Positions 27,204 through 35,788 are shown, counted from the first letter of the stretch. The stretch: DNA of 64,000 nucleotides from Gammaproteobacteria bacterium (GCA_021773835.1 JAJFJQ010000070.1:62001-126000); one strand, 5' to 3'. The notes: generated from the sequence alone by a model not told the origin. A program made the numbers and translations.

Positions 27204-28199
27204 CACTGCTGCATAGAATCTAGCTGCGCTGCGGGTTCCACAAAGCCACCGTCTACCCCAATGCTTAGCAAGCTGAAGCATCTTCTCAGGGGACCCCATC
27301 GCGAGTTCGTAACGGCGTTGGAGATTCATCACCGTATCAAACCAATGGTTGGAGTCGATATTCAAAGACCGCAGTAACTTCGGTTGGTCATCGGCGATGA
27401 ATCCACGCTTTCCCGCCACGATTGCCCGGCCGGTGGCATCCAACAGGACAAGGTAGTCCATTAATTTAAAGGGGAGAAAATCGAGCTGGTGTTGGCGCTC
27501 AACCTCAGCGAAGGGCATGAGGCGTGGTCCGGGGCGGGTCGTATAGTCGATACCGCCCGATTGCGCCGCCCGTAACCGACCTTGACCCGACGTGAAGGCG
27601 CTGTCACCTATGGACTTCGCTGTCTTCGAGCGGACCGGGTTCAAGTCCACATAGGCCATCGCAGTTAGCACAGCGGCCTCGTCTAATAAGGCTTGGGATT
27701 TAAAGCGAGCTTCCCAGAAGTGTCCCGTGCACTCGTCTTCGCAGTTGGCCTTCCGGGCTATGAATTCATTCAAGGCACGCATGAACCAAGACAGGTCACC
27801 GAGTCGTTCTCGCCAAACCGCGACGTGACGATCGACCTCGGCTTTATCACCGTCACTCAGCGGTTCACTATTGAGATATCGAAGTGCTGCTCCGGAGCCT
27901 CTATAGACCTGGGTCCAGCGTTCAATCACCTCTCGGTCAGACCAAGCCGCTATGCGCTCCGGGGACAAGCGCACCACTAGGTGATAGTGATTCGACATCA
28001 ACGTATACGCACACAGATCGATGGCGAAGGTTTCAACTAGTAAGGCCAAGCGGTCTTGCATCCATCCACGACGGTGCTCAAAAGAACGCTTGCTTAGTTG
28101 ATCGAAGCCACAAAGGAAAGCCCTTCGCACGCAACGGCCTACGCAGTGATAATAGGGGGTGTCCTCGACAGATACAAGGGTACGTCTTGGTTGGGTCAT
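27195..28199 (-). CDS. REP-associated tyrosine transposase (Y1/IS200-like, HUH)
   Basis: A 334-aa member of the long Y1-transposase group. The start at 28199 (MTQPRRTLVSVEDTPYYHCVGRCVRR) has AAGGAGG just upstream; an ATG 18 bp earlier is less likely. The metal-binding HUH motif is MSNHYHLVV (HYH), and the conserved downstream block FMRALNEFIARKANCEDECTGHFWEARFKSQALLDEAAVLTAMAYVDLNPVRS is typical of these proteins. They nick and join single-stranded DNA at short palindromic repeats. The reading frame is intact and carries its own terminator. Confidence 0.88.
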   Translation of the reverse strand: MTQPRRTLVSVEDTPYYHCVGRCVRRAFLCGFDQLSKRSFEHRRGWMQDRLALLVETFAIDLCAYTLMSNHYHLVVRLSPERIAAWSDREVIERWTQVYRGSGAALRYLNSEPLSDGDKAEVDRHVAVWRERLGDLSWFMRALNEFIARKANCEDECTGHFWEARFKSQALLDEAAVLTAMAYVDLNPVRSKTAKSIGDSAFTSGQGRLRAAQSGGIDYTTRPGPRLMPFAEVERQHQLDFLPFKLMDYLVLLDATGRAIVAGKRGFIADDQPKLLRSLNIDSNHWFDTVMNLQRRYELAMGSPEKMLQLAKHWGRRWLCGTRSAARFYAAVKP

Positions 28200-28261
28200 C
28201 CTTGACCTCCTTGGCATTGCACGTGGGTGATATTAGTGCGTCAATTCGACTAATACAATCT

Positions 28262-28280
28262 ATGCCTGTCCTTGAAATTT
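28262..28280. repeat. Inverted REP-like repeat at the right flank of the transposase
   Basis: ATGCCTGTCC at 28262-28271 is the exact reverse complement of GGACAGGCAT in the left-flank repeats, and the adjacent TTGAAATTT partly mirrors AAATAAC. Together the copies suggest recognition sequences of the intervening transposase. Confidence 0.6.
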
Positions 28281-28300
28281 GATCAATTATGAGGTCGCAC

Positions 28301-29032
28301 CTAGTGTGGTACGCCAATGGTATCTGCGCCAGCTGTCGTAAACGACGCCACCATCGCCGTCCACAGATCGCTATCGATAAACGCACTCCCGGACATCCCG
28401 CCGACGAAAAAGCAAGCGAATCCGAGCACGATTGCAAACGACGGTCTTTTGAATTGCTTAACGTCACGGTAGATCATGAGTCCGATAAAAATTACCGCGA
28501 ACGCTGAAACGATCATTTGCGCATCTTTCGTCGCTATCGACGGGAAGCTCGGCTTCAAGATGATCCGGATCAAACGATCAAAACCAGGAACGGTTAATAA
28601 GACCGTCGCCAGCAGCATCAATCGCTTATGGAGCTCGGGTTTTCGGCGAAAATAAACCCCGACTAAAACGCAACAAGTAAACGCAGCGGTCAAAATAGCG
28701 GTAAATCGTGGGCCACCAGTCATATGTGCCCCGGTCGCCGTTAAATTAGCCGCGGCAACAAAGGTCAAAATAAATGCGCTAATTACAATTATTAACGCGG
28801 CTACTCCTAATTCGCGATGTAGCACATGTTTATTTTTCAAGATTAACCACGATTGCAGAATCGTTACGAGATACCAAAGCGTAAATACGACACCATGGAT
28901 ATTCATCCATATCGGCAAGGGATCGTCATCCGGCCTAAGATAAAAGCTCGGAACAAAACCGCCAAGCGACAGAATTGCCAGCACGATAAATGAGTAAAAA
29001 TAGAATCGGTCTTGCGATTTCTGCAACGTCAT
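28301..29032 (-). CDS. Multi-pass membrane protein of unknown function
   Basis: A 243-aa protein from ATG 29032 (MTLQKSQDRFYFYSF), with a G-rich ribosome site upstream. About seven hydrophobic segments are visible, with a motif-like WMNIHGVVFTLWYLVTILQSWLI in the second and HRELG, KPELHKRLMLLAT and PGFDRLIRII in loops. The histidines at the membrane boundary (NIHG, LHREL, LHKRL) could ligate heme or metal, but this is speculation. I do not recognise the family with certainty. It lies between the transposase and an enoyl-CoA hydratase. Confidence 0.7.
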   Translation of the reverse strand: MTLQKSQDRFYFYSFIVLAILSLGGFVPSFYLRPDDDPLPIWMNIHGVVFTLWYLVTILQSWLILKNKHVLHRELGVAALIIVISAFILTFVAAANLTATGAHMTGGPRFTAILTAAFTCCVLVGVYFRRKPELHKRLMLLATVLLTVPGFDRLIRIILKPSFPSIATKDAQMIVSAFAVIFIGLMIYRDVKQFKRPSFAIVLGFACFFVGGMSGSAFIDSDLWTAMVASFTTAGADTIGVPH

Positions 29033-29195
29033 TGCCCGTCCCCCCACGAAACTAATTTTTCGATAATTCAGTCACCAGCATGAAGCCATCGCAGCTCGCG
29101 AGCACGATCGTTTTTGAGGCAGCTTCTCTCGGGACGACTGCATGCTCGTTCACTGAAAACCGTGCAAACTTGTGCACATTCGCTCCGCACCTTCC

Positions 29196-29975
29196 TTATA
29201 GTTTTTCCGCGGCAAACGTTGTCGGCCAGTGATCACATGCCGCTAACCCTTCTAGGGCAAGACCGTACGGTAAGTCGTCGAGCATGGCGCGCTTAACTGG
29301 CTGAAGTATCGCTTCGCGCGTCAATCGGGTCGTCACCTCCGGTCTTTTCCGGATAGCACGCGCAAGGTCCCAGGCGCGTGGTAGCAGATCCGGCTGCGGC
29401 ATCACTTCATTCACAACGCCCAGGTTTAAAGCCTCTGCGGCCGACAGTTCTTGCCCGGTCATCAAAAAGTAGCGACCGCGATTCAAGCCAAGCAGCATCG
29501 GCCACACGATGTGCACACCGTCTCCTGGTACGAGGCCACTCGGGTAATGCGGAGCATCTTGAAAGGTAGCGTGATCGGCGGCAAGCACGACATCGCATAA
29601 CACTGCAAGTTCGGCATGTACCGTGGCCGGACCATTCACCGCTGCAATCATTGGTGCCTGGATCTCCAATAAATTCGTCAGTAGGCGTTTCGCATCCGGC
29701 AATACATGCTGACTCCATAACGACGCGTCGACCCCGCCACCGCCAAGGTCTTCCTTATGGATAAAGGTATCACCCGATCCAGTAAATATAATGACCTTGT
29801 TCTCGAGATCGCTGGCGATATCGCCAAAGCAGTAGCCAAGTTCCTGATGCGGTGCGAATCCCCATAGGAGATCGGCGTTATCCGTGTGCATCGTTATTTG
29901 CAGAATGCCATCTTCACGATGGAAGTTGATGTGTTCGTATTTCTTTGAATACTCCTCAAGGGATGGGACTATCAT
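29196..29975 (-). CDS. Enoyl-CoA hydratase/isomerase family protein
   Basis: A 259-aa crotonase-fold protein, start at 29975 supported by GGAG 8 bp upstream. The oxyanion region reads FIHKEDLGGGGVDASLWSQ and the second block APMIAAVNGPATVHAELAVLCDVVLAADHATFQDAPHYPSGLVPGDGVHIVWPMLLGLNRGRYFLMTG. The usual GG in the xNGxxxGGG motif is replaced by NGPATVHAELA, an atypical active site also seen in some hydrolase-like crotonases. The substrate is unknown. It may belong to the aromatic/hydroquinone cluster to its right but is separated from it by a decayed region. Confidence 0.82.
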   Translation of the reverse strand: MIVPSLEEYSKKYEHINFHREDGILQITMHTDNADLLWGFAPHQELGYCFGDIASDLENKVIIFTGSGDTFIHKEDLGGGGVDASLWSQHVLPDAKRLLTNLLEIQAPMIAAVNGPATVHAELAVLCDVVLAADHATFQDAPHYPSGLVPGDGVHIVWPMLLGLNRGRYFLMTGQELSAAEALNLGVVNEVMPQPDLLPRAWDLARAIRKRPEVTTRLTREAILQPVKRAMLDDLPYGLALEGLAACDHWPTTFAAEKL

Positions 29976-30397
29976 CGGTTACTCCAAATACATGGTGAGC
30001 GTTCTGGCCAACGGCAATACTACCGCGGATCACCGCTGATTTGTCGCGACCTACCGGCACACAGGAATTGCCGTTCCTAACAGCTTAAATCAGGTATTGG
30101 AATACATCGCGCAGAGCAGCCAAGGCTGTCCTCCGGAGCCCTGCGGCGAGTCGCCCGGAAAGGCGCGAGTCGCGGCTCATCAGATATGCATCTCATGTTC
30201 GCCGAGGAACACCACGTTAATCGAGTGCTAACGCGACCGATCGAGTTCACGCAGTTAGGGCCCTGCACTAGGATTGTGGGGGAGTAGAGAACAGGCGTCA
30301 GGATCCTTAACGGATTACATGACCCCAGTTCAAGCTACGGCGACGCTCAAATTAGCTTAGGAAACATCCGTTCTCACCGACGTATCCAGCCCGCCGC
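29976..30397. other. Gene-free region between the crotonase and the pseudogene
   Basis: About 420 bp with no convincing ORF, RNA or repeat on either strand. Because it lies directly 3' of a decayed gene it may be old coding sequence eroded beyond recognition, but no residual homology could be read. Confidence 0.5.
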
Positions 30398-30865
30398 TCA
30401 GTCTTTTAGATAGCCGAGCTGCGTCATCATTTCTTCTTTGCTGACATCAATCTGCGGCGCACGCATTACGTCGAGGCCGAGTTTGTCGGCCGAATCGCAA
30501 CAGGGAAAACCTTCAACGTGAGTGACGGTTGCTTCAAACATCGCGCCGCAGAGTGTGTGGACCTAGATGGAATCGAAAAAACCACGATCTTTCACATCGG
30601 AAACATCGGTATAGCCGATCCCCTCAAGTCGAAACTTAAGCGCATTCTGTTCCTCATGGCTTCCAATCTCAAAAGCCACGTGGTGTACGGTACGTTCACC
30701 GACGATTCAACTACCGGGCTTGCAACCCGGTTCGATTTCAAAGTCAATGATCATGCCGCTAGCGCCGGCACCGACTTCATAGCGTATCAGATTTCACGCT
30801 TCCGTGACTCTGCTGCCCCGACCGTGTTCAAGAAGTTCTGCCATCGTCTCCATGTCACGCGTAGC
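30398..30865 (-). pseudogene. Decayed LinE/PcpA-like ring-cleavage dioxygenase (VOC family), 3' half
   Basis: Reading the minus strand in a single frame from about 30865 gives recognisable C-terminal VOC dioxygenase sequence: METMAELLEHG..., MIIDFEIEPG, IVGERTVHHVAFEIG, NALKFRLEGIGYTDVSDVKDRGFFDSI, GAMFEATVTHVEGF and the end QLGYLKD. The VHH histidine and the MFEA glutamate are in the places of iron ligands. The frame is interrupted by three stops, at a probable CGA-to-TGA (after VTEA), a probable TGG-to-TGA (after KPGS) and a TAG after FFDSI where the family has Tyr. No frameshift is seen. The N-terminal half is absent, replaced by the end of the upstream GST gene. LinE and PcpA are hydroquinone/chlorohydroquinone 1,2-dioxygenases. 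Confidence 0.85.
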
Positions 30866-31894
30866 TCAATGCACATCTGCGGTATGCGGTGACGGTGGCA
30901 TTGGTGAGGGAAAGTTGATCACTTGCTCCCACACGGAAGGCCGTTTGTAGACGCGCCCGGCGTATTCCGACACGCGCTGTTTAGATGACCACATTGTTGC
31001 AAGGCCGAGCCAATGAAACCGATACAAGCTAATGCCCCACAACATGTCGGCCAAGGTGTAGTCTGTACCGCAGATCCAGGGACCCGTAGTGTCCCCTAGC
31101 TGTACATCCAAGCCATCAATTATTCCCTGCGCCTGCGCCCGCACCATGCGCTGGCGATCCGGATCGAAGGCTAGCGCCTTACCGGCGCGTTCCTTGGCAA
31201 TCTTCGCCCGATAGGCGGCAGCGAGATCCTCGTCGTCGGCATTGTCCTCGATAAAACGCTGAATTGAAGAGCATTTGACATCATGCACGTCGCTCATCAC
31301 GCCTTTAATAAAATCCGGACGTCGATCGTCGTCAGGATGGAAGCCATAAAGAAGCCCGGGGTGTGGCGAGCGATCGACGATGTCGACCTGCGCCATCACT
31401 GCCGCGCGGACAGTCGGATCATCCGGAATCAACTTAATCGGCCCGGCGACTGCATTATCCAAATGGTCGCATATTAATTTTGAATCAACGACGACACTGC
31501 GCTCCTCATGGTCTACTAGCAACGGCACGACGCAGGGGTCGAATCCTTCTGTATCGACCGAAGAATTTCCCGTATGCGCCTGTGCGTATTGCTTGCCGAG
31601 TTGGCGCCCACCGAACATGCGCAGGCGCACGTAGCCGGGTCGATAATTTTCTGCAGGCTTGAAATCTTCGGCCCAGATCCCTTTACTTGCGACAATCACT
31701 AATTCGTGGGACGTGTACGGGATGGCCTTTTCTGCGAGAACGGCGCGGACCTTCTGCGAGCACATCGACAATCCAGCGTGAAACAATTCGAAGCGGGGCG
31801 AAGTTTCCTTTCCGACTATGTAGGTACGTGCAGGGTCGTCGAGTTCCGCTCTGGCAGCGGCAACAAGATCGTCAAAATCGGCGGCGTTTGTCAT
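30866..31894 (-). CDS. Glutathione transferase resembling LinD/PcpC reductive dehalogenases
   Basis: A 342-aa GST-fold protein with an AGGAGA ribosome site. The thioredoxin-like start PRFELFHAGLSMCSQKVRAVLAEKAIPYTS places Ser43 and Cys45 in the S-x-C-S motif of chlorohydroquinone reductive dehalogenases. YVRLRMF, TGNSSVDTEGFDPCVVPLLVDHE, DSKLICDHL and TGPWICGTDYTLADMLWGISLYRFHWLGL also closely parallel LinD/PcpC as I recall them. Those enzymes remove chlorine from chlorinated hydroquinones using glutathione. Adjacent decayed LinE-like and intact PcpF-like genes strengthen the pathway link. A maleylacetoacetate-isomerase-like role is an alternative. Confidence 0.82.
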   Translation of the reverse strand: MTNAADFDDLVAAARAELDDPARTYIVGKETSPRFELFHAGLSMCSQKVRAVLAEKAIPYTSHELVIVASKGIWAEDFKPAENYRPGYVRLRMFGGRQLGKQYAQAHTGNSSVDTEGFDPCVVPLLVDHEERSVVVDSKLICDHLDNAVAGPIKLIPDDPTVRAAVMAQVDIVDRSPHPGLLYGFHPDDDRRPDFIKGVMSDVHDVKCSSIQRFIEDNADDEDLAAAYRAKIAKERAGKALAFDPDRQRMVRAQAQGIIDGLDVQLGDTTGPWICGTDYTLADMLWGISLYRFHWLGLATMWSSKQRVSEYAGRVYKRPSVWEQVINFPSPMPPSPHTADVH

Positions 31895-32031
31895 CGGGCT
31901 CTCCTGTTCTTAATAGACCAAACTGGGAAGTAGCAGTAGCCGTAATATACAATGCAGCACGCGCCGGGTTAAATTACTAATACCACGGTCCTGGCCTACC
32001 CTCACTGACATTTGACCTTGCAATCACGCGA

Positions 32032-33216
32032 CTATTCAGCGCTCAAACCATAGCGACTGCGTGGATGTGCGTTGCGCTCTATGAGTATTTTGACTGCGGC
32101 TAGTTTGTACATGTCATTAGGTTCAATATTTTCGTATAGCCACTTACACGAGAACACCATCTTGATTAAATGTACTTCGGGTATTTGTCGAGCACCTGCG
32201 GCTAAGTTCGACCAATCATGGCCGTTGATTTCGCCCGTGATTAACGGATCGATCGTGGGCAAGCTTGCTGGAGCACCTTTCTCAAGGTAAAGCCCAGTTA
32301 ACCAAACCCAGTAATGCCGCCACAATTGAACTAATCCCGCACGGCTTTCTACAACGTTCATTGCCCGCAGGCTGATGTCCGCGAGCGCCTGGCATGCCGT
32401 AACGCCGTGCAAGGTCGTTAATGCCGGTTCATTCAAATAAAGCCGTAGCGCCATCAAACTGATGTGCTGGATACACTGTTGCAGATTGTTGTCATTAATC
32501 GTAAATCCACCGCCGAATGCAATAGCCTGAACATCGGGCTCGGCGCAAAGCTGCTCGCAGATCCGCAGTGAACCGCCGCCAATCGACTTAGTAAGCTTTA
32601 TGTGTTGGACATGCTCGTGGGCGTGACGCCAACAATTCTCTGGCCAGGGCATATCCTGGCCGTTCGCGTCGTGCTGAGACGACCCAATGAAAACTTGTTC
32701 CGCTAAATACAGATCGAAATAGCGAATAGCCATATACGCCAAACCATCGGCAATCAATCGGTTATCGCCATGGACACACGCAAAGCTAACGCGGATCAGT
32801 GGGTGGAATAAACCCATCGGTAATGCCTGGCGCAGTTCGTGTATGACCTCAACGACATAAGCTGGCACCGATGCGGCATCCGACAGCTCCTGCAAAAATA
32901 CGCGGCGAAACTCCAACAAATATTCCGGTTGGCCAAGAAACTCGTGCCAATTATCAGAATTGACCTTACCCCTATCTTGTAGGTTCAAATCGCGTCGCAC
33001 ATGCGCCCTGTATCGCGGCCAGCTATCCCGGAATGCGAGAATCTCATCCGCACTTGCGCCCAGACCCTGGAGTGACAGCACCGTCATCGGATAATGATTA
33101 GCGATTCCGCCTTGGGTGTGACCACCCAAAATTGGATGGTATTCACTATCCAATAGTAACTCCCCAGTCACTAAATCTGACACCTCAGCCGCAATTCGGG
33201 GACTAGCGTTAGCCAT
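32032..33216 (-). CDS. Questin oxidase-like (Baeyer-Villiger type) protein
   Basis: A 394-aa protein that fits the questin oxidase family, which in fungi catalyses oxidative ring opening of anthraquinones without an obvious cofactor motif. Family-like features are GGHTQGGIANHYPMTVLSLQGLGAS near the N-terminus, MGLFHPLIRVSFACVHGDNRLIADGLAYMAIRY in the middle and HLIKMVFSCKWLYE near the C-terminus. It overlaps the downstream end of the glutathionyl-hydroquinone reductase by 8 bp, so the two are cotranslated, consistent with work on quinone or hydroquinone substrates. The assignment is moderate and no catalytic residues can be named with confidence. Confidence 0.65.
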   Translation of the reverse strand: MANASPRIAAEVSDLVTGELLLDSEYHPILGGHTQGGIANHYPMTVLSLQGLGASADEILAFRDSWPRYRAHVRRDLNLQDRGKVNSDNWHEFLGQPEYLLEFRRVFLQELSDAASVPAYVVEVIHELRQALPMGLFHPLIRVSFACVHGDNRLIADGLAYMAIRYFDLYLAEQVFIGSSQHDANGQDMPWPENCWRHAHEHVQHIKLTKSIGGGSLRICEQLCAEPDVQAIAFGGGFTINDNNLQQCIQHISLMALRLYLNEPALTTLHGVTACQALADISLRAMNVVESRAGLVQLWRHYWVWLTGLYLEKGAPASLPTIDPLITGEINGHDWSNLAAGARQIPEVHLIKMVFSCKWLYENIEPNDMYKLAAVKILIERNAHPRSRYGLSAE

Positions 33217-34225
33217 GTTTTGTAATCGCTACTGCCTGCGCGGTTATTGCTAACCTGTCGCGGTCGTGAGTTTGATCAAAATCAATGTGTGGACCTTCCG
33301 GCACGATCCGAGTTGGGTTTATGGTCTCATGGCTAGCGTAGTAATGGTGCTTGACATGCTCCAACTTGACCGTCGCAGCAATGCCCGGTTGCTGGTATAA
33401 GTCGCGCAGATATCCCCACAGGTTAGGGTAGTCCACGATACGGCGCTTGGAGCATTTGAAATGACCGACATAGACCGCATCGAAGCGAACCAAGGTTGGA
33501 AATAAGCGCCAGTCCGCTTCGGTAATTCCGTCACCGGTTAAGTAGCGTTGCTCGCCCAGGCGGTCCTCCAGTGTCTCCAACGCATCAAAAACTTCGGAGA
33601 CCGCCTCGTCGTAAGCTTGCTGAGTGGTGGCAAAGCCGGCGCGATAAACTCCGTTGTTAATAGTGTGGTAGATGAATGCGTTCAGCTCATCAATCTCTTG
33701 GCGTAGCACGTCTGGATAATAGTCACCGGGTAGGGCGCCGAATTCATCAAACGCATCGTTAAACATACGAATAATTTCTGACGACTCGTTACTGACGATA
33801 GTGTTCAGTTTTTTATCCCATAGTACCGGGACCGTGACGCGTCCGGTGTAGTCGGGGCGGGCCAGAGTATAGATTTCATGTAGGAAAGTTTTCTGATTTA
33901 CCGTATCGGGGACAACATCATCACCATCCGCAAAGTGCCAACCTTGATCGCCCATAAACGAATTGACCACGGATACCGACACCATGTCTTGTAGTCCTTT
34001 TAAGCTCCGAAATATTAAGGTGCGATGAGCCCACGGGCAGGCCAACGAAACATACAAGTGGTAACGATAAGGCTCGGCATTAAATCCTGCTTCACCGGTT
34101 GGTCCAGCTCGGCCGTCCGAGCTTATCCAGTTGCGGAAGCTCGGAGACTGGCGCACAAATCTCCCGTCATTAGACTTGGTATCGTACCAATCGTTTTGCC
34201 ATTGACCTTCTACTAACATACCCAT
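33209..34225 (-). CDS. Glutathionyl-hydroquinone reductase (Xi-class GST, YqjG/PcpF type)
   Basis: A 338-aa Xi-class GST, normal length. It contains SFRNWISSDG near residue 30, the catalytic SLACPWAHRTLIFR (Cys63 in the CPWA motif) and VPVLWDKKLNTIVSNESSEIIRMFNDAFDE. Family enzymes reduce glutathionyl-(chloro)hydroquinones back to hydroquinones and free glutathione; PcpF rescues stalled PcpC intermediates in pentachlorophenol degraders. Its partner here would be the LinD/PcpC-like GST. It overlaps the questin-oxidase-like gene by 8 bp. A second ATG at residue 3 is an alternative start. Confidence 0.92.
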   Translation of the reverse strand: MGMLVEGQWQNDWYDTKSNDGRFVRQSPSFRNWISSDGRAGPTGEAGFNAEPYRYHLYVSLACPWAHRTLIFRSLKGLQDMVSVSVVNSFMGDQGWHFADGDDVVPDTVNQKTFLHEIYTLARPDYTGRVTVPVLWDKKLNTIVSNESSEIIRMFNDAFDEFGALPGDYYPDVLRQEIDELNAFIYHTINNGVYRAGFATTQQAYDEAVSEVFDALETLEDRLGEQRYLTGDGITEADWRLFPTLVRFDAVYVGHFKCSKRRIVDYPNLWGYLRDLYQQPGIAATVKLEHVKHHYYASHETINPTRIVPEGPHIDFDQTHDRDRLAITAQAVAITKHG

Positions 34226-34285
34226 GCGGCGTGCCTCTGATGAAAAACGTTTGCGCCAAAACGGATCGAACGTTTTGCTTTTTAC

Positions 34286-34678
34286 TTACGCCGCTGCTCT
34301 TGTGCGATTATCGAGCGAATAAGCGCCAGCACCATGAGCGGTAAGGAGTAGAAATCCACCGGCAATGGCAAAGTTTTTCATAAACATCGTCATTTGCATT
34401 TGGTCATTAAAATCGGCATGGAATAACACGGCAGCCACTAGGCTAAAACCGGCCAGACCAATTGCGGCCAATCGCGTCTTATAGCCAACGATCACCGCTA
34501 AACCCAACACAACTTCGATCAGAATGACCAACGGTAGCAACCCGCCCGACACCCCCATTGCTTCCATATACCCGTGGGTGTCTGTGTAGCTAAAGACCTT
34601 GTTGAAACCCGCCATAAAGAAGATCACGGCGATCAATAGGCGACCAACGGGTGCGGCCAATTCTTGCAATTTGTTCAT
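34286..34678 (-). CDS. DoxX-family membrane protein
   Basis: A 130-aa protein with four hydrophobic helices and GGAG upstream of the ATG. The start LAAPVGRLLIAVIFFMAGFNKVFSYTDTHGYMEAMGV is the DoxX signature (GR.L.A..F...G..K), followed by LLPLVILIEVVLGLAVIVGYKTRLAAIGL. Members are quinone- or thiol-associated membrane subunits, sometimes linked to detoxification. Here it heads the leftward quinone-related genes and is divergent from a LysR regulator, a very common pairing for DoxX and GST genes. Confidence 0.9.
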   Translation of the reverse strand: MNKLQELAAPVGRLLIAVIFFMAGFNKVFSYTDTHGYMEAMGVSGGLLPLVILIEVVLGLAVIVGYKTRLAAIGLAGFSLVAAVLFHADFNDQMQMTMFMKNFAIAGGFLLLTAHGAGAYSLDNRTRAAA

Positions 34679-34777
34679 AGATTGCTCCTGTTGAGGTCGA
34701 TACGAAAATTTATTGCTGCGTTCTTAATCAAGGGATTGAGGACAGCTTATCTATTGATGTATTTAGAACAAACAGTA

Positions 34778-34798
34778 AGAATGGCAAATAACTATTCT
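34778..34798. promoter_or_regulatory. Probable LysR-type binding site (T-N11-A)
   Basis: AGAAT-N11-ATTCT is a perfect 5-bp-arm inverted repeat containing T-N11-A, the canonical LysR box, located between the divergent doxX-like and lysR-like genes and 32 bp upstream of the regulator's start. It is the only such site I noticed in the gap. Confidence 0.5.
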
Positions 34799-34829
34799 CC
34801 AAATCAGAACAACGGCGGATCCGCGATAA

Positions 34830-35738
34830 ATGGGCCAATTGGAAGATATGCAAGTGTTCATCCGGGTGGTCGAGGCCGGCGGCGTTGGTCGTGCGGCTGA
34901 GCAGCTCGGTATCGCCAAATCAGCTGTCAGCCGGCGTTTAACCGACCTCGAAGCACGTCTCGGTACACGGCTGTTAAACCGCACGACCCGGATCTCCAGT
35001 CTCACCGCCTCTGGTAACAGCTACTATCAACAAGCGATCAAAGTGGTTGACCAGGTTAACGAGATCAATAGCGAACTAATGGATGCGGAGAGCGCCTTGA
35101 ACGGTAACATTCGCCTCGCTGCCCCACTCTCTTTTGGACTATTACACCTAAGCCCCGCCCTTGACGTGTTTATGAAGCAACACCCAGCGCTCACCATCCA
35201 TCTAGATTTTTCGGACCGCCAAGCAGATCTCGTCGAAGAAGGTTTTGATCTAGCCCTGCGCATTGCTGAACTTAAGGATTCCAGTGTCCAGGCCCGTAGG
35301 ATCTGCCCTGCTCGTCATGCGCTACTGGCGAGCCCCGCCTATTTGAAACAGCAAGGCGAACCACATAAACCCAATGATTTGAAACATCACCATATCCTGA
35401 AATATGGCGGCGGCAGCATTTCACACTGGCTCATTACTGATACCAACGGAAAACGGCACAACCTTCATTTGTCGAGCAAAATGGTAGCCAATAACGGCGA
35501 CTTTCTTTTGCACATGGCTATCGCCGGTCACGGCATTGTGATGTTGCCAACCTTCATCGCCTGGAAGTCCATGATTAGTGGCGAGTTAGTGAGGGTACTA
35601 CCAGATTGTTCGCTGCCAAGCCTAAATGCCTACTTTGTGTATCCGCAAAATCGATATTTAACTCAGCGCGTACGGCGCTTAATCGACTTTATGGTCGAAC
35701 GTTTTGGCGATCGGCCTTATTGGGATCAAGCGAATTAG
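34830..35738 (+). CDS. LysR-family transcriptional regulator
   Basis: A 302-aa LysR regulator of the CrgA/YhjC-like group. The N-terminal winged HTH is LEDMQVFIRVVEAGGVGRAAEQLGIAKSAVSRRLTDLEARLGTRLLNRTTR (residues about 4-55), followed by an effector-binding domain starting NGNIRLAAPLSFGLLHLSPALDVFM. It is divergent from doxX and the GST genes, with a T-N11-A box between, and probably activates them in response to quinones or electrophiles. Confidence 0.92.
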   Translation: MGQLEDMQVFIRVVEAGGVGRAAEQLGIAKSAVSRRLTDLEARLGTRLLNRTTRISSLTASGNSYYQQAIKVVDQVNEINSELMDAESALNGNIRLAAPLSFGLLHLSPALDVFMKQHPALTIHLDFSDRQADLVEEGFDLALRIAELKDSSVQARRICPARHALLASPAYLKQQGEPHKPNDLKHHHILKYGGGSISHWLITDTNGKRHNLHLSSKMVANNGDFLLHMAIAGHGIVMLPTFIAWKSMISGELVRVLPDCSLPSLNAYFVYPQNRYLTQRVRRLIDFMVERFGDRPYWDQAN

Positions 35739-35788
35739 ATCAACCAATACATGACGCAATTTCACAATACCGCGACAAGGATTAAACA

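Larger units (their letters stand above)
26978..28280 (-). mobile_element. RAYT-type (REP-associated) transposase element
   Basis: The transposase gene is bracketed by imperfect inverted motifs: AAATAACTGGACAGGCAT on the left and ATGCCTGTCCTTGAAATTT on the right (its complement reads AAATTTCAAGGACAGGCAT). RAYT proteins recognise short REP-type repeats and usually persist as single-copy domesticated genes. Boundaries are inferred from the outermost matching bases and are approximate. Confidence 0.6.
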
